NCBI RefSeq assembly: GCF_001900245.1
Contig: NZ_CP017813.1
Span: forward strand, 434,001 to 498,000
DNA from: Mycoplasmopsis pullorum
GTDB lineage: Bacteria > Bacillota_I > Bacilli_A > Mycoplasmatales > Metamycoplasmataceae
Length of the DNA stretch: 64,000 bases
Reading direction: 5' to 3'
Position 1 is the first letter of the stretch; each line of letters opens with the position of its first letter. Below the pieces are notes generated by a model. It was not told where the DNA came from, ran no database searches, and saw nothing but the letters and a program-made list of their open reading frames with translations. Made by a program: the position numbers and the translations under genes. Below are positions 53,141 to 64,000 of this stretch, piece after piece.

Positions 53141-55984
53141 ATGTCAGCAAAAGACGAAATTGTTGTAAAAGGAGCACGTGAAAATAACTTAAAAAATGTT
53201 TCACTGACAATACCAAAAAATAAATTAGTTGTATTCACTGGATTAAGTGGTTCAGGTAAAAGTAGTTTAGCATTTAATACGATTTATGAAGAGGGACGAA
53301 GAAGATACGTAGACTCCTTAAGTGCTTATGCCAGAATGTTTTTAGGCGGTACCACTAAACCTGATGTGGATAGTATTGATGGTCTTTCACCATCGATTTC
53401 AATTGAGCAAAAAACAATTCATAACAATCCCCGTTCGACAGTTGGGACAGTTACTGAAATTTATGATTATTTTAGATTGTTGTTTGCAAGAGTTGGTAAA
53501 CCATATTGTCCAAATCACAACATTGAAATTTCTTCTCAAACTTCGAAAGACATATTAAACTCAATTTACGAAAATTCAGAAAATAGTAAATTGATCATTT
53601 ATGCACCTTTAGTTGAACAAGAAAAAGGGACACATAAAAATTTACTTGAAAAATTGAAAAGAGACGGTTACATAAGAGCTAAAATCGACGGTAATATTTT
53701 TTTATTAGAAGATAAAATCGAACTAAGCAAAAATATCAAACACGATATTGATTTAATTATCGATCGTATTGTTTTAAATGAAGAAAATTACAATCGTATT
53801 GCAGAAGCGGTAGATATCGCGTCCGATTTATCTGGTGGTATGGTAAAAATTGAGAATTTAGATATCAAAGAAACTAATGTATATTCTAAATCGCACTCAT
53901 GTATTTATAAAGATTTTGAAATGCCTAAAATCGAAACAAGACTTTTTTCATTCAACTCTCCTTTTGGAATGTGTCAACACTGCAAAGGTTTAGGTGTTGA
54001 AATTAAAGCTGATTTTGATGCGTTAGTTCAAGAAACTTGAAGAACAATTCGAGAAGGAGCGATTAAAATTTTTGAAAACACAGTAGGAACACAAAATCTT
54101 GAATGACAAGAATTCAAGGTTCTATTAGATCATTATGGTATTTCGATTGACAAACCGATTGAACAAATGACTAAAAAAGAAATCGAAATTATTAAATGAG
54201 GTAGCAAGGAAGAAATTGATTTTATACTGATTTCAAGCTCTGGTAATAAAATTAGACGCACAAAGATCATTGATGGAATATTAACAAAAGTCGAAAGACA
54301 ATATTACGATACATCAAGTGACAGAATTAGAGATTGGCTGAAAAAGTACATGGGGACATTTACTTGTGGAGAGTGTCGTGGTTCACGTTTAAATGAAAAA
54401 GCTTTAGCGGTTAAAATTAATAATAAAAATATTTATGATTATGTTCAATTACCTGTTTTAGATATTTTAGAAGCGGTTGAAAATAGAAATTTCAATGAAA
54501 TGGAAGAGAATATTTCGAAGTTAATTACTAATGAATTAATTAGTCGTTTAACATTCTTGAAAAATGTAGGTTTAGATTATTTAACTTTAAATCGTAATGC
54601 GGAAACGCTCAGCGGTGGGGAAGCTCAAAGAATCAGATTAGCTACTCAAATCGGTTCGAATTTATCTGGGGTTCTTTATGTTTTAGATGAGCCTTCAATC
54701 GGTTTACATCAAAAAGATAATTTAAAACTAATTAATGCATTAAGAAAAATGGTTGATTTAGGTAATACTCTTATTGTCGTTGAACACGACGAAGAAACAA
54801 TGTACTCAGCAGATTGAATTGTAGACATCGGACCAAAAGCTGGTGTGCATGGTGGAGAGGTCGTCGCTCAGGGTACAATTGACGACATTTTAAAATCACC
54901 AAACTCAATTACTGCTAAATATCTTTCAGGTGAATATAAAATACCAATTCCAAGAAGCAGAAGAAGCGGTAATGGTAAAGTAATAACAATTAAGAATGCG
55001 TCTGAAAATAACCTAAAAAATATCGATGTAACCATACCTTTAGGTAAATTAATTGGTGTTACAGGAGTATCAGGTTCAGGAAAAAGTACGTTAGTTAATG
55101 AAATTTTAGTTGGTGGTTTACAACATTCATTAGGATTAGCAATTAGTAACGAAAAGAAAAAAGCAAAATTTGATTCGATCTCGGGACTATTCAATATTGA
55201 TAAAGTTGTCCCAGTTTCGCAATCTCCAATTGGACGTACTCCAAGAAGTAATCCAGCAACTTATACAGGTGTTTTTGACGATATTAGAGATATTTTTACT
55301 AATATTGAAGAATCACGTGTTAGAGGATATACCAAATCTAGATTTAGTTTCAATGTCCCAGGGGGACGTTGTGAAAAATGTTCTGGGGATGGTTACTTAA
55401 AAATTGAAATGCACTTCTTACCAGATGTTTACGTACCATGTGACCAATGTGATGGAAAACGTTATAATCGTGAAACTCTTGAGATTAAGTATCATAATAA
55501 AACAATTGCTGACATCTTGGATTCAACGGTTGAAGATGCAATGAAAATATTTGAAAATAAACCAAAAATTGTTGAAAAACTACAAATTTTAGAAGATGTT
55601 GGTTTAGGATATATTAAATTAGGTCAAAGTTCAACAACCCTAAGCGGCGGGGAAGCTCAAAGAGTTAAATTAGCTACCTATTTACAAAAAACTCCAACAG
55701 GTAAAACTTTATTTGTTCTTGATGAACCATCTACTGGTTTACATACGCATGATGTGGCCGGTTTAATCAAAATTTTAAATAGAATCGTGGACAATGGGGA
55801 CACTGTTTTAATTATTGAACATAATTTAGATTTAATCAAATCTTGTGATTATCTTATTGATTTAGGACCAGATGGTGGTGTTAATGGTGGTAATGTTGTT
55901 GTAACTGGGACACCTGAACAAGTTGCACGTTCTGGAAAAGGTTATACAGCTGAGTTTCTAAAAGATATATTGGGAATTAATTAA
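53141..55984 (+). CDS. uvrA: Excinuclease ABC subunit A
   Basis: 947 residues, full length. The damage-scanning ABC ATPase of nucleotide excision repair. Two ATPase modules: Walker [10 protein letters not shown] near residue 32 and GVSGSGKST near 642; signatures [12 protein letters not shown] and [13 protein letters not shown]-loops LDEPSIGLH and LDEPSTGLH. Zinc fingers with CxxC pairs ([33 protein letters not shown]). UGA Trp codons appear four or more times in the insertion region. AGGAG upstream. Confidence 0.98.
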
Positions 55985-56028
55985 AAATTAATCTATAATT
56001 ATTTTTATCAATATAAATAAAGGATTTT

Positions 56029-56961
56029 ATGAATAAAAGAAAAATTAGTTCAACTGAAATAATTGAAAAATTTTCATTAAATATCGTCAATGCAGACAAT
56101 AATCCAAATTATTTGAATATTTATTCACCAGCAATTAAGCGTGTTGGATTAGAATTAACACGTTCAATTAAAAATGAACGTGTTGGCCGTAACATTATTT
56201 CTTGAGGAACATCAGAAAGTAAATGATTTAATTCTATTGGTAAGGAAAACACAATTGATGCTTTAAACGCTGTTTTTCAGCATCATCCGCCACTTGTGAT
56301 TTTATCAAAAGGGGTTTCAGAGCGTGTTCAAAAATGAATAGTTCAAGCGGCTAATGAACATAAAATACCGGTAGCAGTTTCTGAAGATTCAACATCTTTA
56401 ATTACCACAACAATCGGTACTTACTTAAATGATTTTTATACACAAGAAACACAAGTACACGGATGTTTGGTTTTAATAGGGGGTGTTGGTGTACTTATTG
56501 TTGGACCAAGTGGTCTAGGTAAATCAGAGGCAACTCTTGATTTAATTCAAAGGGGACATGTATTTATTTCTGATGATGCGGTTTTAATTAAATATTCAGG
56601 CGGACGTTTTGTCGGGCGTTCTCCGCTTATTACCAAAAACTTTTTAGAGGTTCGTGGGATTGGTATTATTGATGTTAAGTACACATATGGTATCAATGCG
56701 ATAGCTTCAAACTGTACGATCAATTTGGTTGTTGAATTAGTGCAAAAACAAAATCAACACGAGTTAGATCGTTTAGGAATTCATTTTTTAGAGTATCCAA
56801 TTTTAAAAGGTTCAATCAAAAAAATGCAAATACCAGTCAAAGATGGTGGAAACACAGCTTCTCTTATTGAGGCTGCAGTTAGTGCTTATTTAGCAAGACA
56901 CGATGGAAACAGTATTTTAGAAGAAATGGAAAAAAGAAGGAGAGATAATGAATACTATTAA
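56029..56961 (+). CDS. hprK: HPr kinase/phosphorylase
   Basis: 310 residues. Phosphorylates HPr on Ser46 in response to sugar metabolites, tying to PTS transport here. Seen: an N-terminal MurF-like domain with LTRSIKNERVGRNIISWG and HHPPLVILSK, Walker A GPSGLGKSE near 156-164, DDAVLIK, and the HprK signature LEVRGIGIIDVKYTYG. AAAGGA precedes the ATG. It overlaps lgt by 14 bases. Confidence 0.96.
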
Positions 56962-57940
56962 TGCACCATGAACTCCAGATGCTCCGATAAGAGCAAATGA
57001 GTCAATTTATTTATTTTCAATTTGTAGTTATAATTTCCATGTCTACTCTTTAATGATTATGTTGGGGATTCTTTCTTCAATCTTAACCATTTTATTTTTT
57101 TGATACCGTGAAAAGTATAAAATCGAAATTTTACTTACTTTCATTTTAATAGTTATTCCTACAGCTATTTTTGGAGCACGTTTGGGATATGTAGTCGAGG
57201 CGTTGCTTTACGAAGATAATCCGTTTGCAAACTCACATTGGTACGCACTTTGAGATGGTGGTCTTTCAATTCAAGGGGGTATCATCTTAGCGGCAATTTG
57301 TTGTGTTATTTACGGATATACTCAAAGAAATAATATTGATGTACGTAAAGTGGCTAGCATAATTATTCCTACGATTTTGGTGGGACAATTTATCGGTCGT
57401 TGGGGAAACTTTGCAAACCACGAGCTATACGGAAAAATTGATTACTCAGGAAAATCATCATTAATTTTTGGAAAAAGTTTTGCTCAACATATGTTTATTG
57501 TAGACTCTTTCTCAGAACAACTTTTTGGAAAAGGAGTCGGTGCTTATAGATATCCACTTTTCCTTTATGAGGGATTCTCAACCTTGACAGGATACATTAT
57601 TATTGTTTGAATATTCAACTTATTTGGTGTTTTCAGACCAGGAGCAACATCTGGTTTATACTTACTTTATTATGGAATAGTCAGAACTGTTATGGAACCA
57701 ATGAGACAAGATTCATTTAATTTATATGTTATTGTTTCTTTAATTTTTGCTTCAGTTGGTGCACTTATTTTTATGTATTTCCAATTCTTTTCAAGAGTTA
57801 AATATGTAAGAGTAAGAAAAAGTTATTATTTTGATTATGAAATGAAAAACGTCGATTTATATCAAAAATGAGTACAAAAATCATCTTTTTCAAATATAAT
57901 TAACTTATTATTAAAGAAAAAAGGTGTTGAAAATGAATAA
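56948..57940 (+). CDS. lgt: Prolipoprotein diacylglyceryl transferase
   Basis: 330 residues. Attaches diacylglycerol to lipobox Cys of prelipoproteins, so it serves the MIP, metalloprotease and YidC lipoproteins here. Seven membrane helices; family motifs GGLSIQGGI, the signature GRWGNFANHELYGK near 148-161 and YGIVRTVMEPMRQD. SD AAGGAGAG lies in the hprK end. Overlaps trxB by 8 bases. Trp codons use both TGG and UGA. Confidence 0.96.
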
Positions 57941-58856
57941 TAAAATTTGAGATTTATTAATTATTGGATCAGGTCCAGCAGGATTAAACGCAGCTCTTTA
58001 TGCTTCGAGAGCAAATCTAAGTGTAATGTTTGTGGAAAAAGGTACTCCTGGTGGAAAATTATCATCAACTTCTAAAATTGAAAACTGGTTAGGTACCGAA
58101 ATGGCAGAAGGTTGAGAAGTGGCTACAGAATTTTTCAATCATGCACAAAAATTTGGGGCTGTTTATAAATATGGTGAAGTTGTAAATATCGAATCAATTT
58201 CTGATTTCGAAAAAGAAACAACATTAAAATCTGGGGAAGTCATTAAGTCAAAAACAGTTTTAATTGCTACTGGAATGTTGAACAGAGTACCATCTTTTGT
58301 CAAAAATTTAGACAGATTCACGAACCGTGGGGTTAGTTACTGTGCTATTTGTGATGGTCCTATTTTCAAAAACATGCCAGCTTTAGTCTTAGGTGGTGGT
58401 AATTCTGCAGTTGAAGAGGCCACATACCTTTCTTCGATCGCTTCAAAAGTTTATGTTTTAACAAAAGATGCAGAATTTACAGCTGAAAAAAGACTTGTTG
58501 AAGATCTTTTAAGCAAAGAAAATGTAGAATGTTTTTACAATTCACAATTATTGGAAATTGGTGGGGACAATTTATTAGAGTACGCAATTTTCAAAGATGA
58601 AAACGGTCAAGAGAGAAAAATTGAAATTAATAGCTTCTTCCCTTACATCGGTATGATTCCTGCTTCTGATTTTGCAAAAAATCTCAATTTGGAAAATGAA
58701 AACGGATTTTTCATTGTTGATGAATTAACAATGTCGACAAATGTACCTGGTATTTATGTAGCTGGGGACATTAGGGTTAAAAATGTAAGACAAATTGTTA
58801 CAGCTGCAGGTGATGGAGCTATTGCTGCAAAAGCAATTTCAGATTATTTAAGTTAA
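57933..58856 (+). CDS. trxB: Thioredoxin reductase
   Basis: 307 residues. NADPH-dependent flavoenzyme that reduces thioredoxin. Seen: FAD motif IIGSGPAGLNAALYASRA at the N-terminus, redox-active CAIC in SYCAICDGP near 132-135, NADPH Rossmann LGGGNSAVEEATYL and a C-terminal FAD motif GIYVAGDIRVKNVRQIVTA. AAAGGTG in the lgt end is the ribosome-binding site. Last gene of the uvrB-uvrA-hprK-lgt-trxB run. Confidence 0.97.
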
Positions 58857-58864
58857 CTAATAGT

Positions 58865-58897
58865 AAAAGCAACATTTTTTAATAATGTTGCTTTTAG
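58865..58897 (+). terminator. Terminator after trxB
   Basis: Stem AAAAGCAACATT/AATGTTGCTTTT, short loop, T run. Confidence 0.85.
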
Positions 58898-58987
58898 TTA
58901 TTAATAAAGTAAATAAATTATTTATAATTTAAAAAGTTTTAGTCAATAAAGACTAAAGATCTGAACTTAATTTAGAAAGGGGTTTAC

Positions 58988-60637
58988 ATGTCTCATGTTA
59001 ATTTTTTTGCACTTGGTGGATTAGATGAAAATGGTAAAAACTGTTACGTAATCGAAACAGAAAATGATATTTTTATTATTAATGCAGGTGCAAAAGTACC
59101 AATTAATACAACTTATGGTGTGGATACATTAATACCTGATTTTTCATATTTAGAGAAAAATAAAGAAAAAATTAGAGGTGTTTTTATTACAGACGTAAAA
59201 AACGAAACTTTTTCTGCTTTGCCATGATTGGTGATGCAAATTCCAAATTTAACAATTTATTCTTCACCTTTTAATCGAATTTTAATTATGGATAGATTGA
59301 ACAAATATAAAATCAGTCCAAAAGAATATAAGATTGAAATTTTGAAAAAAGAAAATGTGTTTAACGACGTGACTGTGCGTAATTTTATGGTTGCTGGTAG
59401 CATGCCGGGGTCAGTTGGGTACGATTTTGTCACAAAAGATGGTGACATTATTTTCTTATGTAACTATGTAAAAGGTGATTTAGGGATTTATGGTCAATCA
59501 TCTTATGAAGATATTAAGAAAATTACTCAAAATCGTGAAATTTTAACCGTTATTACTGATGCAGGACATTCAAATTATTCTGGTTATGCGATTGATAAAA
59601 TTGTGCTACCACAAATGGTTAAAGATGCTTTCTTAAAAACACCAGATGATGCTCGAATTATTGTTGGAGCTTATGATGAAGAAATGGTTGCGATCGACCA
59701 AATTCTAAACTTAGCATTGCAAACGAATCGACCAGTAACAGCTTATGGTAAAACTTATGCTCAATTATTGTTTTTACTCAAGAAAATTAAAAATGACATT
59801 AATTTACCTGAGATAATTGAACATAAAAATCTTAATAAACATCCTAACGCAGTAATTTTAGTGACTGGTTCAATTGAAAGATTATATTCAAGATTTTTAA
59901 GAATTGCACACAACAATGATATTCTCTTAAAATTAAGACCAACAGACCGTGTTTTAATGATTGCTCCGCCTATCAATGGGATTGAGGCTTTAGCAGCGTT
60001 TGCTCTGGATGAAGTTGCTAAAATTTCACCAATGATTACTGACGTTACACACCACGAATATTACTCACACCGTCCTGCTAGAGAGGATGTGGTGGACCTT
60101 CTTAAGGTACTAAAACCTAAATACTTTATCCCAGTTGAGGGACTATATAGATATTTAATTGACATTAGCAACTATGTCAGCGAAACATTCGCTAAAAATG
60201 AAGTAACACCTATTGTTTTACAAAATGGTAAAATCGCACATTTTCTAAATGGTAAGTTATTTAGTACAAATGGAAAAATCAAACCTTGCGGGGACACTAT
60301 TATCGATGGTTTCGGGATTGGGGACATTTCAACTGAAGTTATCTCAGAACGTGAATTGTTAGGTCGTGAGGGATTAGTAATTGTAAGCTTAATTTTTAAT
60401 TCAAGAACTAAGGAAATTAATTCGAACATTAAAACAAATTATATTGGCGTAATTGGACGTGAAGATAAAGCTGAAATTGATAAATTAATCAAGAGTGTAA
60501 TTATTCAAGTCACTCAAGATGAACAATTTAAAGGTCTTAAAGACTTACAAGAAAGACTAAGAAAAGTTATTAGAAAGAAAATCTATAAAATTTACGATAA
60601 AGAACCTATGGTTGCTATTACGTTTAATGCAGATTAA
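58988..60637 (+). CDS. RNase J-family protein lacking the metal-binding motif
   Basis: 549 residues with the full RNase J plan: beta-lactamase core, beta-CASP domain (SIERLYSRFLRIAHN region) and C-terminal domain (IISERELLGREGLV-like; ends VAITFNAD). However the metal motif HxHxDH is replaced by TDVKNET (about residues 67-73). The usual GDF Asp is CNYVK, and VHGEYR is VEGLYR. It therefore should not bind the two zinc ions. It is likely the J2-like non-catalytic partner of an active RNase J elsewhere, or structural. AAAGGGG precedes the ATG. Confidence 0.8.
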
Positions 60638-60648
60638 AAGGTAAAAAA

Positions 60649-62160
60649 ATGAATTTTTGAGAACGTGTAAAATTAAATCGTGAAATTACAAAAAAAACTA
60701 GAAATCCGTTTCGAATAGGTCTTTTTGGTTTATTTAAACTAATCAAAAACCGAAGAGTATTTAATAATTTAGGTTTCAAATATGTCGAAGAAATCGAAGC
60801 TGATGATCGTTTTTTAGTTAAAAAACCAAATATTATTTGAGAAGTAATTAAGTTTTTAATAATAATGTGCTTATTAGTATTTTTTATTATTTTAACTTAT
60901 ATTGATATCAGTTTTATTGGTTATTTCTATCGTTATTCTTTTGGGATTTTATTTGGTAATTCAATCATCATCATAGGTTTTTTAGTCTTAATTTCAATGT
61001 CATTTCACATTTTATCATTAGTTAAACCGCATCATGCTTTTTCGTACTTTTCGCGAATTAGAAAAGTTAATGTTTTTACATTAAAAAAACAAATTAATAT
61101 TTTCTTGATTCTACTTTTCTTTATTGTTACTTTGTCAATTCATTTAAACCATTATTACAGTAAATTAAGTGATTTTGAATTTAGTCCATCACAAAAAAAT
61201 CTGTTCCACAGCGGATGATGAGAACTATATAAAGACGGCGGAAAAGGACCAAATGTACAAAACAACTTAGGAGTTATTTTAGATAGCATCTATAACTGTT
61301 TATATTATTTATCTGTATCAAGTTTATTGCCTATGTTAATTGTAATTGGTTTGAGCTTGTTTGCAATTTTAAAATTATTCTTAATTGACATTCGTTATAC
61401 AATCAAAATGTTTTTAGGTTCAGATGGTAGTTTAAAAAGTATTGTGAAAAACTATGAATCACGTAATTTTTACTTTTTAAGTACCGCAAATTTCAAAAAA
61501 TATACTAATTTTATTTATTTTGTAGCTAGAAAATTCAACGGACCTGTAGACCATAAATTTGTACAACTACAATTATTTGCTTTAAATGAGTCAAAAAAGA
61601 TTAATTTTGCTGCATTCCAAAGATATTATCAAGAGTTTTTAGATTCAAATAAAAAAGAAAAAGAGATTCCTGTGGACACTTTAAGAATGGAATTTAAACA
61701 CGAAGATAATGTCCCTAAAGCGAAAAACGAACCAGTTGTTAAAATTGTCAAAGAAGATGTTGACTATGATTTAAAACCTTTAAATCAAGAACCTGAAGCA
61801 AAACATATTGAGTACCAAGAAGAATATCAAGAACAACCACATGACTGGGACGATTTTGAAATTAAATCGTACACAGCTACACAATCACACACTAATCCGC
61901 AGTATCATCCCCAAGATTTAGATGATGATGAAATTGAATCAAGACACCAAAAACCAGTGTTAAAAACCTACGAACAACCAAAAGAGCAAAAACCAAGATT
62001 TGAAAGTGATAAGGTTAATTTAATTGATAAAGATGAAATTGTAATTAAAAACAGCGCGGAAGAAGATTTAAGAAATCCAAAAAACAAGACAACAAACAAA
62101 AAAGTTCAAAGTATGGAAGATTTTCTTAAAAGCATTTCACCAATTGAAAAGGACAAGTAA
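60649..62160 (+). CDS. Membrane protein with long acidic cytosolic tail, function unknown
   Basis: 503 residues. Four hydrophobic helices (about 63-88, 98-122, 144-164, 223-248) follow a basic N-terminus. A cytosolic tail of roughly 250 residues is rich in Glu, Asp, Lys, Pro and Gln (YQEEYQEQPHDWDDFE; DLDDDEIESR), probably disordered. The final residues MEDFLKSISPIEKDK could be a short docking motif. No family recognised. Eleven bases after the RNase J-like gene, with AAAGG; the stop overlaps the next gene by one base. May be a membrane scaffold for the RNase J-like protein (speculative). Confidence 0.6.
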
Positions 62161-62504
62161 TGGAAGTTAAGGGTTGAAAAGAAGTACAATCATTATTAGA
62201 AAATAATAAAGACACAATTTATTTTTTAGAATTTACAACTGAATGATGTGGTGATTGTAAAATGATGGCACGGATTATTAATTCTCTTGCTAATGAATAT
62301 AAAAATGAAGCAAAAATTGAATTTATCAAAATTGATGCTAAACAAGCAAAATTATTTAGAGAAACAGATAATAAGTGACAAATTTTAAAAGTTCCAACAC
62401 ATATTATTTATTTTAAAGATAAAATTTTAAACAAAGGATATGAATATTATCCTAAAGAAATTTTGAAAGAATGAATTGATAAAGCAATTTCTGGGGCAGA
62501 ATAA
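62160..62504 (+). CDS. Thioredoxin-family protein
   Basis: 114 residues with redox motif WCGDC at residues 29-33 and cis-Pro in KVPTHIIYF, the thioredoxin fold without a signal peptide. WCGDC rather than WCGPC should shift redox potential. Starts on TAATG overlapping the previous stop. UGA Trp in four places. Distinct from the thioredoxin at 31177. Confidence 0.88.
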
Positions 62505-62528
62505 AAGGTATTTTTACCTTTTTTTCTT
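62503..62528 (+). terminator. Terminator after the thioredoxin-family gene
   Basis: Stem AAAAGGTA/TACCTTTT, 4-base loop, T run. Confidence 0.75.
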
Positions 62529-62728
62529 TATTAAAAAACACGATACACCAAAAAGCGTTGTCAGAAATAAAAAAGTCATTTTTTGATTTTGCAAAAAAAT
62601 TTTTATCTATATAATTTAAAAGCAACTACAACTATGAAGTATAAGGTTGTCATTGTAACAATGTTGTCAAGGTTATGATGAGTTTTTATATGGAGTTGAG
62701 TTCAATATAATGAACAAAGGAGACAACA
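62529..62728 (+). promoter_or_regulatory. S10 operon promoter and leader
   Basis: TATAAT at 62610-62615 gives a leader of about 105 bases before rpsJ. A small stem CATTG/CAATG lies near 62652-62664 and AAAGGAG before the ATG. The leader may be a site of ribosomal-protein autoregulation; no known motif was identified by eye. Confidence 0.5.
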
Positions 62729-63034
62729 ATGAGCAAGTTAAATATTAAAGTGAAAGGTTTCGATCACGCTTTAGTTGATCAAGCAGCTAAAAAAATCTAC
62801 TTAGTTGCTAAAGAATCAGGTGCTAAAGTTAGTGGACCAATCCCTCTTCCAACAAAAAGAGACGAAGTTACTATTTTAAGATCTGTTCACATTAACAAAC
62901 CAAGCCGTGAACAATTTGAATCTAGAACAAGTCAAAGATTGGTTGTTATCGAAAACCCTAACCAAGAAGTACAAGATAAAATTAAAAGATTAGAATTACC
63001 AGCTGGTGTTGCAGTTTTAATCAAAGTTAAATAA
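62729..63034 (+). CDS. rpsJ: 30S ribosomal protein S10
   Basis: 101 residues. Matches S10: KVKGFDHALVDQAAKKI, SGPIPLPTKRDEVTILRS, the conserved HINKPSREQFESRTSQRLV and a final LPAGVAVLIKVK. First gene of the S10 ribosomal operon; AAAGGAG upstream. Besides its ribosomal role, S10 (NusE) joins transcription antitermination. Confidence 0.98.
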   Translation: MSKLNIKVKGFDHALVDQAAKKIYLVAKESGAKVSGPIPLPTKRDEVTILRSVHINKPSREQFESRTSQRLVVIENPNQEVQDKIKRLELPAGVAVLIKVK

Positions 63035-63079
63035 AAATACACAGCAAAAAGAGCTGTTTAAGAATTTTAAGGAGAAAAT

Positions 63080-63904
63080 ATGAAAGGAATCTTAGGACGT
63101 AAAATTGGAATGACTCAAATTTATACAGAATTTGGAATTTCTGTTCCAGTTACTGTTGTTGAAGTTCAACCAAATGTTGTATCAAAAGTGCTTTCAAGTG
63201 AAAAAGACGGTTATGTAGCTACACAACTTGCTGTTTTTGATAAAAAAGCAAGTCGTTCAAACAAACCCGAAACAGGTCACTTCAAAAAAGCTAACACAAC
63301 ACCTAAGCGCTACGTAAAAGAAATTCGTGACATGTCAGGTTACGAATTAGGACAAGTTATTACTGCTGCTGAAATTTTTTCAGCCGGGGAACTTGTTGAT
63401 GTTATTGGAACATCAAAAGGTAAAGGATTTGCCGGGACAATTAAAAGACACAACCAAGCTATTGGACCTAAATCACACGGTGGAGGGGGAGGTTCACAAC
63501 CTGTTCGTCAAACCGGTTCATTAGGGGACATTAGTGGTAACAAAGTTGTTAAAGGTATGACAATGCCTGGACATTTAGGAAACGTTAGAACAACAGTTCA
63601 AAACTTAGAAGTTGTTAAAGTGTTACCAAATGAAAACCTTATTTTAATTAAAGGATCAATTCCTGGACCTAAAAAATCATTTGTTACAATTAAACAAGCT
63701 GTTAAAGGTTTACCAAACCACGAAGCAATTACACTTGTTGACGTACAAGAAGTTATTTTAATGAATGAATTAGTTGAAAAAGCTAAAAAATACAATGTTG
63801 AAGTTGTTGCAGGAATGCACTCATCAGAACTTTTACCTTTAATTCAAGCTGCTGAAGAAGCTGAAGCTAAGGAAAAAGAACAAGCGAAAGAAGGAGATAA
63901 ATAA
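63080..63904 (+). CDS. rplC: 50S ribosomal protein L3
   Basis: 274 residues, with [15 protein letters not shown] at the start, the [14 protein letters not shown] loop that reaches the peptidyl-transferase centre, [21 protein letters not shown] and [15 protein letters not shown]-terminal extension of about 50 residues is rich in Glu/Ala/Lys, longer than in most bacteria but common in mycoplasmas. AAGGAG upstream; 45 bases after rpsJ. Confidence 0.98.
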   Translation: MKGILGRKIGMTQIYTEFGISVPVTVVEVQPNVVSKVLSSEKDGYVATQLAVFDKKASRSNKPETGHFKKANTTPKRYVKEIRDMSGYELGQVITAAEIFSAGELVDVIGTSKGKGFAGTIKRHNQAIGPKSHGGGGGSQPVRQTGSLGDISGNKVVKGMTMPGHLGNVRTTVQNLEVVKVLPNENLILIKGSIPGPKKSFVTIKQAVKGLPNHEAITLVDVQEVILMNELVEKAKKYNVEVVAGMHSSELLPLIQAAEEAEAKEKEQAKEGDK

Positions 63905-63906
63905 TT

Positions 63907-64000
63907 ATGGCTAAAGCACAAAATCAAAAAGCTCCTCAAAACGTTGAATTAAAATTTGAAGCTAACCTTCCAAAAGAATTATTTGGAAGCGAAAAAATCT
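63907..64000 (+). CDS. rplD: 50S ribosomal protein L4 (N-terminal fragment)
   Basis: First 31 codons only; the rest lies beyond the window. The N-terminus MAKAQNQKAPQN and the segment VELKFEANLPKELFGSEKI, and its place after rplC, support L4. AAGGAG at the end of rplC is the ribosome-binding site. Confidence 0.85.
   Translation, partial: MAKAQNQKAPQNVELKFEANLPKELFGSEKI

Noticed and set aside
58930..58987. Hairpin TTTAGTC/GACTAAA before the RNase J-like gene as a riboswitch or T-box
   Set aside because: Too short, lacks T-box or known riboswitch consensus, and may be only a weak leader hairpin.

Overview
The window is a stretch of chromosome from a mollicute, most likely a Mycoplasmopsis-type (hominis/synoviae-group) mycoplasma. 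It is very AT-rich. UGA must be read as tryptophan: most long genes contain in-frame TGA codons at conserved Trp positions, and all complete genes end in TAA or TAG. Gene content is typical of a wall-less parasite: lipoproteins with a lipobox Cys, sugar PTS transport, HPr kinase, Lgt, and no biosynthetic operons. The species cannot be fixed from the sequence alone.

Layout. 1-4443: replication-origin region, with recD2 (minus) facing away from dnaA-dnaN-yaaA and DnaA boxes on the recD2-dnaA side. 4488-9693: a PQ-loop membrane protein, tRNA-Cys and tRNA-Arg, then a minus-strand run (DUF402 phosphatase-like protein, a zinc metalloprotease lipoprotein, rsmA, tatD). 9772-14329: M13 peptidase pepO, then rpmH-rnpA-yidC.

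14692-31148: the standout accessory block, about 16.5 kb of ten tightly coupled genes. It holds an immunoglobulin-binding MIB-like protein, the seven genes of a mycoplasma F1-like X0 ATPase (membrane protein, MSC_0623-like, gamma-, epsilon-, MSC_0620-, alpha- and beta-like), and two MIP-like serine protease lipoproteins. From established work on mycoplasmas, MIB captures antibody and MIP cleaves the heavy chain; the linked ATPase is presumed to energise a step at the membrane. Homopolymer tracts (A16, T14) lie upstream of the first gene and could switch the locus.

31177-37793: thioredoxin, a tiny Cys-rich metallothionein-like peptide, three small DUF4231-like membrane proteins, a PHP phosphoesterase, an RpiR regulator and a glucose-type PTS IICB. 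37852-39718: an IS1634-family element apparently inserted in the 3' end of an older copy. 39954-50764: rsmG-prs, trmB, gyrA (Phe at the quinolone-resistance position 83), a degenerate phosphohexomutase homologue, pepP, a Nudix protein, rpmG, nfo and a LacI regulator. 50860-62504: SRP RNA, tRNA-Arg, uvrB-uvrA-hprK-lgt-trxB, an RNase J-like protein that has lost its metal ligands, a membrane protein and a second thioredoxin. 62729-64000: start of the S10 ribosomal operon (rpsJ, rplC, partial rplD).

A recurring feature is a TATAAT-like box only 6-12 bases before the start codon with no Shine-Dalgarno sequence. This suggests leaderless mRNAs for many single or first genes, while internal operon genes and the antibody-evasion genes use Shine-Dalgarno sites.
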